A stretch of 64,000 bases of DNA from Lycium barbarum (lineage: Eukaryota > Streptophyta > Magnoliopsida > Solanales > Solanaceae), in contig NC_083341.1 in the NCBI RefSeq assembly GCF_019175385.1, positions 22,948,203-23,012,202 of the forward strand. The letters run 5' to 3'. This document shows, in pieces, positions 36,935-47,606 of this stretch. A model generated the notes under the pieces. That model was given only the letters and a program-made list of their open reading frames with translations. It had not been told where the DNA came from and did not search any database. Each line of letters begins with the position of its first letter. The first letter of the stretch is position 1. A program made the translations under genes and the position numbers.

Positions 36935-38366
36935 TGACGTGCCGCGAAATTATGGCACATTCGATGCTCTTAGGCTACAAGTTTTACTTATTTTTGAGCA
37001 AGTCTTGGTCTTTTTGATGTGCTTGTGACATGTTGTAGATGTTTAACGTATTTCGGGAGCAAGTCATGGAAATGGAGTAAAACGATGTTCAAAGAAAGAA
37101 AAATAACTGAAGCCTGATTTATACGAAGGAACATACAGACCGTAGAATATTCACGGTTCGTAAATGCCATTGTGGATGCTTAACAGTAAGGCCTCAGACC
37201 TGAAGAGGATGTCCAGGAAGAAGTACGGACCGTATATTATTTACGGTTCATAAATCTCACCGTAGGTTGGATCCAGAGAAGTCTTAAAGAGAAAAGGATT
37301 TACGGGCAAGTTATACGAACTGTATAATATTTACGGTCCGTAAAAGTGGATCGTACATCTGACAACTGCAGAAAATTTTATGGAGAACTGTCACTCATTC
37401 TACAGACCGTATAAAATGTACGGTCCGTACATGGGTCCGTCTAGGGTAATTTTGTCAAACCTTATTTTGCACGACTTTGACTCTTATAAATACCTTATTT
37501 AGGTTTCTTGTACATTACATTACAGCAGAAATCAGCTTTATTTCCCATAGCACTAGTTATTCATAGTTTTGGAAGTCTTTTGGGGATTACAAACAATTGC
37601 AATTAAATTCTCTTCAATTCCAACCAATCAATTGTAAGCATTATGATTTCGATTATTGCTTATTGTTCTTCCTCCTCTATGAGTAGCTAATTTCCCTTAC
37701 TAGGGTTGTGAACCCAATGATGGGTGTTTTGTGATTGGGTTTGTGATTGATATATGCATAATGGATTGTTAGGGTTTATTTATTCTTCATTATTCATTCA
37801 TAGTTAATGGTTGCAAACATTAATTAACACCATAAACCTTGATTTATTTGGAAAAATAATTAGGGTTGGTAAGAATAAATAACAAGAACTCAAAGCATTA
37901 AACTTTTTTTAATAGATTCACTTAGGAATAAGATGAATCTACTTGGCATAATTAACCGTTCTTCATATCACTTTCTTATATTTGGGAAAATCATAGAAAG
38001 AAATAATCTTTATTTATTGGAAAATATTAGAGATTCACGTAGAGGTTAAGTGCATTCATATAGCAATCCATTAGAAGTATATCGGGATCAACACCCATGA
38101 TCATACACCTCATCTAACGGGGACACAACCTTAGTTTCTTTTACCATAAATTACCACCCAAATCAAATAGTAGCAATTAGTCATAAAAAAAATCCAACTT
38201 TAACAAAAATCATCGGATTAAGACATTAGACCTAAATTTAGCATTCTACGACTTTAGTAACCTTTTCACACCATATTCCATGTGGGATTTGACCCCAACC
38301 TTGTTGGGTTACTATATTTGACAACGTCCGCGTTATACCATTAATAAGTGTAATTTGAGCGTATCA
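36935..38366 (+). repeat. A2 5' LTR (1432 bp)
   Basis: TGACGTGCCGCG at the start, GAGCGTATCA at the end. U3 holds a palindromic TACGGACCGTA/TTTACGGTCCG array (37125-37440), then a TATA box TATAAATA at 37485-37492, and a CTTGTACATTACATTACAG stretch where the transcript may begin. Confidence 0.95.
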
Positions 38367-38371
38367 AATTT

Positions 38372-38389
38372 TGGCGACGTTGCCGGGGA
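38372..38389 (+). promoter_or_regulatory. A2 primer-binding site
   Basis: TGGCGACGTTGCCGGGGA, five bases after the LTR. It differs by one base (CGAC for CGCC) from the tRNA-Asp-type site used by Athila elements. Confidence 0.9.
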
Positions 38390-38486
38390 ATACGGTTTTG
38401 AAATTACTAAATAGTGTTTGCTTTGATTGAAGTCTTTTGCTTATTCCATCACACCTTGTTTGCTACTCTGTGTAAACCAGGTTAAC

Positions 38487-39794
38487 ATGAATCAAAATCA
38501 GCAAAATCAACGTGCTGGTAACCAGGGGAATCGATTGAATAATCAGGCGAATGAATCAGATGATGAGAATGTTTTCGCTGATCTTATTCTAGAGGAAGAT
38601 TATGCATCTGCTATTGTTCGTCCTCGAGTTGGAGCTACTAGCATGAAAATTGACGCTTCTCTATACCAGTTTGTTGAAGCCTTAGGGATGCTTTTGGAAC
38701 TCTACCGAGAATGACCCTCAACGTCATTTGCAGAATTTTGTGGATGTGTGTGCTAATCACATCCAAAACAACGTTTCACAAGATGCTATTCGGCTGAGGT
38801 TATTCAAATATTCTTTAGCTAGAGATGCAAAACATGGTTTGAGAACCTGCCCCAAAACTCGATTACTACATGGGCAGAGATGGTGGCTGCTTTTCTCAAT
38901 AAGTGATACCCCCCTAGCAAGAAAGCTAAAATTCGTGACAAGATCTATGACTTTAAGCAGCGACAGGGGGAACAACTGTATGAAGCCTGGGAGGGATTCA
39001 AGGAGTATTTGCAGAAGAGTCTGAATCATGGTTTTCCGGAGCACATATTAATGGAGAAGTTCTACCGAGGGCTAGATCCAGTGATGCAGTCAGTTGCTAA
39101 TAATGCAGCTGATGGTTGTTTCATGAACAAATCTTATCGACGAGTGACTAACACACTTGACGAGCTGACTACTCATAATCAGGCTTGGCACTCAAACAAT
39201 GTTGATGTTATACCTTACTGTAGTGCTATGATCCAGAATATGGTAAAGGAGAATCTAGATACCCAGCAGACATTGGCAGAGCTTGCCATAAATACTTCCT
39301 TGCTACCAAAGAAGTTTGATGAAACCCAGATTAAGAAGGTAAATATTTGTGAAGATGATACAGTTTTGCCAAAATGGATGTACCATGCTCAAGATGGTCC
39401 ATTTCATGATAGGCCCCCTATGCAGGTTGAAGATGCTAACTATGTGAATAACTCTCAAGGGGGTTATTAACGACAGAACTACCAAGGTGGTTACCAGAAT
39501 CAGAATCAATAGAGACCTCAGCAAGGTCAAAGTGCTTATAACAACTCAGGGAACTACAATAATAATTATGGTGGTACGAACTAAGGGAGCTACAACAATA
39601 GTAACAATTTTGGGAACAAGAGTTCCAATCCTTATATACCACCGAAAGGGAAGTCAACAGAGCAAGGTAGTTCGAAAGTTGAAGCAATTCTTGAGAAGAT
39701 TCGGGCAAATCAGTCTAAATCTGAGAGGATCTTATCTGGGCTAACAGAGACAGTAGGTTCCCATATAGCGGCTATTCAGAAGCTTGAGTCACAG
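38487..39794 (+). pseudogene. A2 gag
   Basis: The chosen start, ATG 38487, is the first in a good context after the PBS: MNQNQQNQRAGNQ. The frame then shifts near 38690 and again near 38830. Conserved gag pieces are ENDPQRHLQNFVD, AIRLRLFKYSL, WAEMVAAFLNK followed by a TGA, YDFKQRQGEQLYEAW, and in 39009-39470 HGFPEHILMEKFYRGLD. A Gln/Asn/Gly-rich stretch follows (39471-39640) with three in-frame stops, then KSERILSGLTE running into the protease region. Stops after 39468 fit CAA/CAG turned to TAA/TAG. No zinc knuckle is evident. Confidence 0.85.
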
Positions 39795-41028
39795 ATGAGA
39801 GATATTTCTAGAGAGCAGCACCCTCCTAAAAAGGGAAGATATTCGAGTGACACTATTCTGAATCCAAAGAATGAGGGAGGTGGTATAGACCGTGTGTTTG
39901 CCATCACTACTAGGAGTGGTAAAATACTCCAAGGGGCTGATAAGAAGGTGGTTTATCTTGAACCGATAGATGAAGAGAATGAGGTGCAGTCTGAAGCACC
40001 CATTATTATTGATGAGAATCCTACTGACAAGAAGGTTGCTGATATGCCAGAGATAGTGAAGGATGCTGATAACACAAGCAAGCAGATTGTGAAAGGGTCT
40101 CTCCGCCCTTTGACTCAGCTTTTCAAGTCTAAACCTCCCTTTTATTATAGGTTGGTAAAGAATAAGGAGGATGCTAAGTTCGAGAAGTTTTATGATCAGT
40201 TGAAGCAGTTATCTCTTAATTTCCCCTCCTTGGAAGCTATCAAGGAGATGCGCAATTTTGCCAAATATTTAAAGGAACTGCTGACCAAGAATAAAATGGT
40301 TCAACATGAAACCGTGAGTCTGACTCACACTGTGAGTTCCATCTCAACTACTACTGTTCAGAAAAAGAGTGATCCCGGGTCATTCACCATTCTTTGTTCT
40401 GTTGGGCACCATGATTTTGCTCGTGCTTTGTGTAATAATGGGGCGAGTATACAAACAATCAGGTTTGGGGATGCCAAGTCCGACTACTATGAGGTTACAA
40501 ATGGTTGATAGGTCTATCAAAAGCCCTGTTGGGGTAGTTGATGATGTACTTGTTCGGGTTGGTGATTTTATGTTGCTCGCTGATTTTGTGATTCTTTACT
40601 GTGCTGTTGATCGGGACATTTCTATTATTCTGGGGAGATCTTTTCTTGCTACAAGGAGAGCTCTGATGGATTCGGAGAAAAATGAAATCAAGTTCCGAGT
40701 CAACGATGAAGAAGTTACTTTTCAGGCTAGCAAGGGAATGAAGTTACCAAGTGCTTATGAGAGTATTACGGTAATTGATTCGTTTGATGTTGTTGATGAA
40801 GCAGTGGAGTTCAAGATGGAAAAAGAAATTTTAGGTGAAGCTCTAGCTGGTATTCTTGTGAACTTTGTTGCTGAGGACATGGAAGGTTATGTGGAGACAG
40901 TTAATTCACTTGTTGGGTTGGGTTCATATTCTTACTACCCAAAGAAGCTAAATCTTGATCAGGAAAATAGAACAATTCCTCCAGCAAAGCCTTCGATTAT
41001 TGAGCCACCTAAGTTGGAGCTTAAGTAG
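39795..41028 (+). pseudogene. A2 gag-protease region
   Basis: 39795-40508 encodes FAITTRSGKIL, a charged linker, RPLTQLFKSKPPFYYRL and KKSDPGSFTILCSVGHHDFA. The protease active site reads CNNGASI where Athila relatives have an aspartate before GAS, so Asp is replaced by Asn. Immediately after it a short deletion shifts the frame, and protease continues in 40460-41028 as GLGMPSPTTMRLQMVDR, VLVRVGDFMLLADFVIL and IILGRSFLATRRALMD. The frame ends at TAG 41026, in phase with RT that follows. Confidence 0.87.
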
Positions 41029-41040
41029 CTCCCATCACAT

Positions 41041-41758
41041 GTGAAGTATGAGTTCCTTGGTCCGGATAATACATTGCCGGTAATTGTTTCAGCCCTACTA
41101 ACTGAGGAGCAGATTCTACAGCTTTTGGAGGTGTTGCGGGAGTATAGTTGTGCTATTGGTTGGACCATAGCAGACATTCGGGGTATCCCATCTGGGATCT
41201 GTGAGCATAAAATCCAGCTGGAGAAGGATAGCAAACTGAGTGTAGAGCATCAGAGGAGACTGAATGAGAATATGCAAGAGGTCGTCAAGAAAGAGATCAT
41301 CAAATGGTTAGGTGCGGGAGTGGTTTACCCAATTGCTGATAGTAAACGGGTGAGCCCAGTCCAAGGTGTTCCTAAGAAGGGCGGCATCACTGTTGTGTCG
41401 AATGCAAAGAATGAGTTAATCCTAACTAGAACTGTCACCGGATGGAGAGTTTGCATGGACTATCGCAAGCTCAACACAGCCACATACAAGGACCATTTCC
41501 CTATGCCTTTTATTGATCAAATGCTTGATAGGCTAGGGGGCGTTCCTACTATTGCTTCCTTGATGGTTATTCGGGCTACAATTAGATCAACATTGCGTTA
41601 GAAGATCAGGAGAAGACTACTTTTACTTATCCTTATGGGACGTTTGCATTTAGCCGGATGCTTTTTGGTTTGTGTAATGCACCAGCCACTTTTCAGAGGT
41701 GCATGATGTCAATATTCTCTGACATGGTAGAGGACTTCTTGGAAGTGTCCAAAGTTTC
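41041..41758 (+). pseudogene. A2 reverse transcriptase, catalytic core deleted
   Basis: 41041-41601: HVKYEFLGPDNTLPVI, IGWTIADIRGIPSGICEHKI, KKEIIKWLGAGVVYPI, GWRVCMDYRKLNTATYK, PFIDQMLDRL, then a one-base indel. The other phase has LDGYSGYNQI and FGLCNAPATFQRCM. After DMVEDFLEV (about 41745) the sequence jumps to SFLGHVGFYRRF, removing the FMDD motif and the following roughly 80 residues that A1 still has. The enzyme cannot polymerise. Confidence 0.92.
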
Positions 41759-42300
41759 TTGGGACATGTTGGGTTCTACAGGCGCTTCATCAAAGATTTC
41801 TCCAAGATTGCTAACCCGATGTGCAAGCTTCTTGAAAAAAAGGCTAAGTTTGTGTTTGATGATAAGTGTCGGAAGGCGTTTGAGGACTTAAAAGAGCGTC
41901 TCAATATTGCTCCTATTATTGTTGCTCCTGACTGGTCCCTGCCATTTGAACTGATGTGTGATGCTAGTGGTTTCACAATAGGTGCTGTGCATTGGCAGAG
42001 GCACAATAAAATTATGCACCCGATCTATTATGCAAGCAGAACACTGAATGCTGCCCAGATGAATGACACAGTGACGGAGCAAGAGTTGCTTGCCATTGTG
42101 TTTGCTTTTGAGAAGTTTTGGGCCTATTTGTTGGGGTCCAAAGTCGTAGTATACACTGATCATGCAGCATTGAGATACCTGATGGCAAAGAAGGAAGCAA
42201 AACCATAACTGATCTGATGGGTACTACTGCTGCAGGAGTTTGATTTTGAGGTGAAGGATCGCAAAGGCACCGAGAATCACGTTGCTGACCATTTCTCTCG
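41759..42300 (+). pseudogene. A2 RNase H
   Basis: The phase stays open from 41759 to 42208: MGHVGFYRRFIKDFSKI, CDASGFTIGAV, YYASRTLNAAQ, TEQELLAIVFAFEKF and VYTDHAALRYL. Three of the four acidic residues are visible here, and the fourth follows in NHVADHFSR (42280), after two in-frame stops at 42206 and 42215. The domain itself is nearly intact. Confidence 0.88.
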
Positions 42301-43717
42301 GCTTGAAGAAGCTGGGAGACCGTCTGATGTGCTAGATATAGATGATGCATTCCCAGATGAGAGGGCATTGGCTGTGTCAATGGAGGTAGAACCGTGGTAT
42401 GCTGGCATTGCTAAGTATTTGGTAACAGGCATAGTTCCAGAAGATATCAAAGCTTACCACAAGAAGAAGTTCTTGTCGGATTCTCGGCAGTACTATTGGG
42501 ATAAGCCTTATTTGTTCCGAACATTCGTTGACAACATCATTTGGCGCTGTGTTCCTGAAAGTGAAGTGATGGTAATTCTAAAGACGTGCCATGACTCTCC
42601 TGTTGGGGGTCATCATAGTGGTAACTGGACTGCGGCCAAGGTACTTGAATGCGGTTATTACTGGCCGACCATCTTTCATGATGATAATCTTTTGGTGCGG
42701 TCTTATGATTAATGTTAGTGGCAAGGGAATATAGGCAGAAGGCAAGAGATGCCTATGAATTTTGTTATGGAGGTGGAAGTGTTCGATGTCTGGGGGATTG
42801 CCTTTATGGGACCCTTTATGAGTTCAGGTGGCATGAAATACATCTTGGTTGTTGTGGATTATGTGTCAAAATGGGTAGAAATGATGGATTTACCTAATAA
42901 CGAGGCCAAGAGTGTCATGGGGTTCCTCAAGAAGAACATATTTACTCACTTTGGTACTCCGAGGGCTATAATTAGCAATGGTTGATCCCACTTTTGTGAT
43001 AGAGCTTTCGCGGGATTGATGGAGAAATATAGTGTAAAACATAGTGTAGCAACACCTTATCATCCTCAGACAAGTGGTCAGGTTGAAGTATCCAATTGGG
43101 AGATCAAGAGTATTCTAGTGAAAACAGTAAATGCAAATAGAACTGATTGGGCCCGCAAGCTCGATGATGCATTATGGGCATACCGGACTGCTTTCAAAAC
43201 TCTGATTGGTACTTCACCCTTCAAGCTTGTGTTCGGAAAAGCTTGTCACTTTACGGTTGAACTGGAGCACAAGGCCATGTGGGGTTTGAAGAAATTGAAT
43301 ATGGATTGGGAAGAAGCGACCAAGCTCAGATTGTTTCAACTAAATGAGATGGATGAGTTTTAGTACCAGGCATATGAGAGTGCAGCACTATATAAAGAAA
43401 GGATGAAGTAATACCATGACAAGAAAATCCTGAAGCGAGAGTTCTACAAGGGTGATCCTATCTTGCTGTTTAACTCTCGGTTGAAGTTGCTACAGGGTAA
43501 GCTAAAATCACGGTGGTCTGGTCCGTTTGAGGTTGTAAGTGTTTCACCCCACAGAGCGATTGAGTTGAAGTCTGGAGATGGAACTCGGATGTTTAAGGTG
43601 AATGGGCAGAGGTTGAAACACTATCACGGGATGGTTTCGGAAGATAAAATTGTTGACCGATACCGGTTGAAGCACCTCAGAACGAACAATGATCTGGTGT
43701 ACGCAGATAAGGAATGA
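42251..43717 (+). pseudogene. A2 integrase
   Basis: One phase continues from RNase H to TGA at 43717, broken only by nonsense codons (42710, 42716, near 42983, 43361, 43409). The zinc-binding part shows CHDSPVGGHHSGNW, but the following Cys pair is damaged (SYD then stops). In the DDE core the first aspartate is Ala ([10 protein letters not shown]), the second is Asn (ISNG), and the glutamate remains ([10 protein letters not shown]). The C-terminal domain is 43463-43717: LKSRWSGPFEVVSV, GQRLKHY. Integration activity is lost twice over. Confidence 0.9.
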
Positions 43718-45482
43718 ATCACTACCACCGTCGTGCCGCGACGTTAAATCAAGCGCTTCTTGGGAGGCAACCCAAGTGTAATGTTTATTTCTTTTCTTTT
43801 TTTATTTTCGTTTGTAGCATATAGGGTAATGTTTGTTTTGGTACAGGATGCAAAAGGTAGAAACTGGAGATGATCTACGCCAGAATCTACGGTCCGTGTA
43901 AATTATACGGACCGTAGATGGAAGCATAAACTGAGCGAGTCTTACAGAAGAACAAAATGGTCCTTTGTTAATGATCTACGCTAGAATCTACGGTCCGTAT
44001 AAAACATACGGTCCGTAGATGGAAGCGTAGAACATGAGTCAGGTAAAAGCTCTTTCTGTCCTTAATTTACGCCATAACATATGGACCATAAAATTTATAC
44101 GTACCATAAAAAGAAGCGTAAACCAAGGATCGTCAGATCAATTCACCGTCGCAGATTTACAGACAAACATACGCCCCGTGAAATTGCTACTAGCGTAGAT
44201 CTGATGCCAGCTAAGTTAAAAGAAAAAGGCAGCGAGGGTATTAATAAGATACATACGGGTTTATTTTTTTGCTTCAACTTCAAAACCAAGCATATCATCC
44301 GCTTCCCTCCTCTTCAAATTCAAATACCCACAATTCCACGTTCACCCATAATTCATCACATCCCTAAATTCTCTCCATTCCTAACCCAAAATCATGGCAA
44401 CATCTCCTCACCACCATAATCAGGAACAAAACCCTTCACCCGAAACAGTTGAAGCAAGAAGCAAAAGTCGTTCTTTTTCTTCCTAATACTCTTCAGTTTA
44501 ATTAATCATCTGCATCTCTATCAGGTTTGTCAATGCTCTCATACCCTAGTTATAATCTCATGTGTGATTTCCTAAATAACCTTAATGTGTGATTAATGAG
44601 ATTCTTAATGAATGGGGTATAGAAGTTTGAAATTAGATAGGGCAGGGATTTGGTTGTATTGTGCTGAACATTGGACTCATGAGGAACGAGCAATCGAAAC
44701 CCCCATTGGGTCGGTGGGAATTTCGAGTGTATATGTCATAATTGATGTAACAATTCGTTATGCCCACCAACTGTCTGATAAAATGCTTGAATTAGAAAAA
44801 GAGTAGATTGGGGTGAAGTCTGAGTAGCCCCGACATGATACGAGCATAATAACAGGGTTCCATGTCTAAGAACAAGTTTTGAATGCATAGGGTCATGGGG
44901 AAGCCTGGGTAACTGATTACAGAGAAAAGTATATATACGGACAAATTTACGGACCGTAAATCTGTGTCGTATATATACCATGTGCATTGAATCTCTCTGT
45001 TCCTGTTTTGCGACATAACTTACGGACCGTATAAATTTTACGGACTGTAACTTGTGTCGTAAAAAAGTTGCTTCAGTTCCCAAATTTCCTGTCCCAAATT
45101 TACGAAGAGTTTTACGGACCGCAAAAACTATACGGACCGTATAACTCCACCGTAAAATCTCCATGAACCATCAAGTCATTCTGTCACCTATCTACGGTCT
45201 GTTTTACGGACCGTATGTTTTTCATGGTCTGTATATATATAAAAAAATGGAAAACAAATATTAAAAAATAGAGAAAAGAAAAGAGAAAGAAAGAGAGAGG
45301 AAAAAAAGAAAATTGGTGGCATGGCCAGTGGTTTAGATACCTTATAAATATATTAGTTAGGTTTCTTTCAAAAAAAAAAGAGAGAGAGAGAGAGAGAAGA
45401 GAGAAAAGGGGGTTTGTGTTTGTATATTCTCCTTCTCGTCTACATGTTCAATATTATAGATACTAATGTGTAGTCCACAGGT
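43718..45482 (+). other. A2 spacer between pol and ORF3, with palindromes
   Basis: About 1.77 kb with no convincing coding. It carries copies of the palindromic word found in A2's own U3: TCTACGGTCCGTGTAAATTA followed by TACGGACCGTAGAT near 43880, a second copy about 110 bp later (43985), and more at 44070-44110 and 44935-45230. A purine-rich tract (45240-45410) comes next. The last bases look like a plant 3' splice site (TACTAAT at 45461, CCACAG ending at 45480). Confidence 0.7.
45461..45482 (+). promoter_or_regulatory. Candidate 3' splice site before A2 ORF3
   Basis: TACTAAT (45461-45467), close to the branch-point consensus, lies 13 bp before the AG of CCACAG (45479-45480). A pyrimidine-rich CTCCTTCTCGTCTAC precedes it. 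The ORF3 ATG starts at 45483. The gag ATG (38487) is similarly preceded by ACCAG/GTTAAC. A spliced subgenomic RNA is inferred, not shown. Confidence 0.45.
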
Positions 45483-47606
45483 ATGGCTATCATAAGAGGT
45501 CGTGCCCAGGGCACAGGACATGGCTGAGGGCGAGGCCGGACCCAAGTCAGTACTAGGCTCCGCGATGAAGAACACGCTCCTGTCGCACAAAACACCAGGC
45601 CGTGAAGAGCAGCCCAACCTCCAGAAAATCCCCCGTTTGATAAGGGGACCAGCAGGGATGGGGAGCACTCATCAAGCTCTCCTGACCTGTCTAGTCGAGA
45701 GGAGGTGACTAATCCGTCGGAAGAGTCTAATGTTGAAGAGGCGGCATGCCTAAATGAGAACAGAATGAAGGAGAGGTATGAACATGCTGTTAGGTTCTCT
45801 GTCCAAGGCTCGAAAGAAATATATGATAAAGGGCTAGAGCCAAAGGAAGGAGGACAGGGTTTCCGCCAGAACATCTATGAGGAGAGGCGGATCAGTTTCG
45901 AAGGGTTGGAACAGTTCCCAAACATACAGGCTATCATTGATCACCATGGATAGGGATTCCTTAGCCAGCCACTCAGCACATATGCACCATCTATTGTGAG
46001 AGAGTTTTGCACCAACTATGCGGCGGAGATAAACAACAGGTACAAGCCAGCCCAACAATCAAAGACAGTGATACGCCTCTAAAAGGTGACTATTAGAGAT
46101 GTTAGGATTGATTTCTCCAGCAAGGCCATCAACCGATTTTATTTCGGGGACAATTATGAACCGTCGAAAAACACTGATGAGTTAGACTATATATTGGCGA
46201 GGAACAGGACAGATATGATGAGAGAAGCACCGTGGGTAGCCTCGGTGATTGCTCGAGGGAATCCTATTTGGCGCACTAAGTGTAGTGCAGCGATAAAAAA
46301 GAAAGATCTTTCGGTGGAGGCACAATTATGGTGAAGTGCCCTAATGTACAGACTACAACCAACTCCGATAAACAATCAGCTCACTATAAGCCAGGTGATT
46401 CTAGTGGCTTCCATCATGTCCTGCAATGCAATTGATATAGGGAAATTGATAGCTGATGATGTTCGAATGCGGGCAACTCAGCCTGGCCTTTCGTTGGCCT
46501 TCCCGTGCTTGATTATGCCCCTTTGTCTGAAGGCCGACATCCAGAAGTTTCCTTACTGGAACCATAAGTTTGAGCCAAAACACATCTACAGTTTGCTAAA
46601 GAGCCAAGATAAAGAGGTTAAGAATAAGTTGGCAACACCCCGAGGTGGTGTGACAGCCCCAGAATTTGTGCATTATGAGTCTGACCAGCATAAGGATGAG
46701 GGCAATACATCAGAGGAGACCTCAGAGGTTCTTGAGACTGCCACCACTGCAGTACCAGCTCCTACAGCGATTCCAGAGTCATTGTCGGGTCCCACATTTT
46801 TCGCAGCCCCTGAGGTTGCTACTAAGCCGGTCCCCACAACTGCCCCACCTGCTACTAGAGTCACCTCCACATCTACAGCACTTCCTGGAGGTATAATGAT
46901 TTTATTTAATAGACAGAACTTTCATGATTCATATGTAAAGGCGGACAGAGCTGATCGACAGATCACTAGCCTATTAGGGGAGTTGGAGGAAGTTATAGCA
47001 CGGGAAGTTCAGAAGGAGATGGAGCCACTACAGGAGCCCCTTACCCAGTCACACCATCAAATTCACTCCAGAATTGATGGTATTGAGAGGCGAGTACTTG
47101 AGTTGGAGAAGGTATCGTCATCGGCAGACCTGAAAGCAGTGAAGAAAGATATTACGCAGCTGAAGGACGATGTCCTTGCGCTTTAGGTAAAAGAGGGGGG
47201 AGTGTTTGAAAATCCCCCTCAATCAGCTATGCCGATTGACTTGGCATCTTTGGTGCCAGTGGTGCGACTCTCAAAGGAGAAGTCCTCAACCCAAGATAAA
47301 GGCAAGAGGCCGAGATCAGAGGAATATAATGAAGGGGTCGACCTAGTGGAGTTAGAAGAGCGCAAGCTGAGTCATGCCACGCAACGATCTATGGTTGATT
47401 TCCACTACACAGGGGCATCGAGCAGTTTGGATCCCCCTATTAAGCAGACGGTACCTAGCATTAAGGTACCATAGGAGGCCGAGACTTCTGTTCCACCAGC
47501 GGACCCACTTTTGCAGACTCAGACCGAGCCTCCAAGCAGCATAGTTGACCCAGCACCCACCGATATTGATGTAGTGGGGGCACAGCAGGAGGAGCATCGC
47601 ACATAG
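45483..47606 (+). pseudogene. A2 ORF3 (third Athila reading frame)
   Basis: About 708 codons in one phase from ATG 45483 (MAIIRGRAQG, the first ATG after the candidate splice site) to TAG 47604. It is interrupted only by stops at 45525, 45603, 45951, 46080, 46332, 47184 and 47472. The N-terminus is basic and Ser/Pro-rich. The middle (45700-46630) has RRISFEGLEQFPNIQ, REFCTNYAAEIN, INRFYFGDNYEP, LTISQVILVASIM and KFPYWNHKFEP. This resembles the 'putative plant transposon protein' family seen in this position. Then comes a Pro/Thr/Ala-rich stretch, a coiled-coil-like part (IDGIERRVLELEKVSS, ITQLKDDVLAL) and a KGKRPR basic patch. I see no signal peptide or clear membrane segment, so calling it an envelope is unsupported. 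Confidence 0.8.

Noticed and set aside
36808..37017. Trp-rich plus ORF opposite M1 gag
   Set aside because: Antisense shadow of the Pro/Ala-rich gag linker, running on into the A2 LTR.
45440..45874. 144-codon minus ORF opposite ORF3
   Set aside because: Shadow frame of A2 ORF3 with no motif of its own.
45483..47606. ORF3 as a retroviral envelope gene
   Set aside because: The position is env-like, but I see no signal peptide, convincing transmembrane helix or furin-type site.
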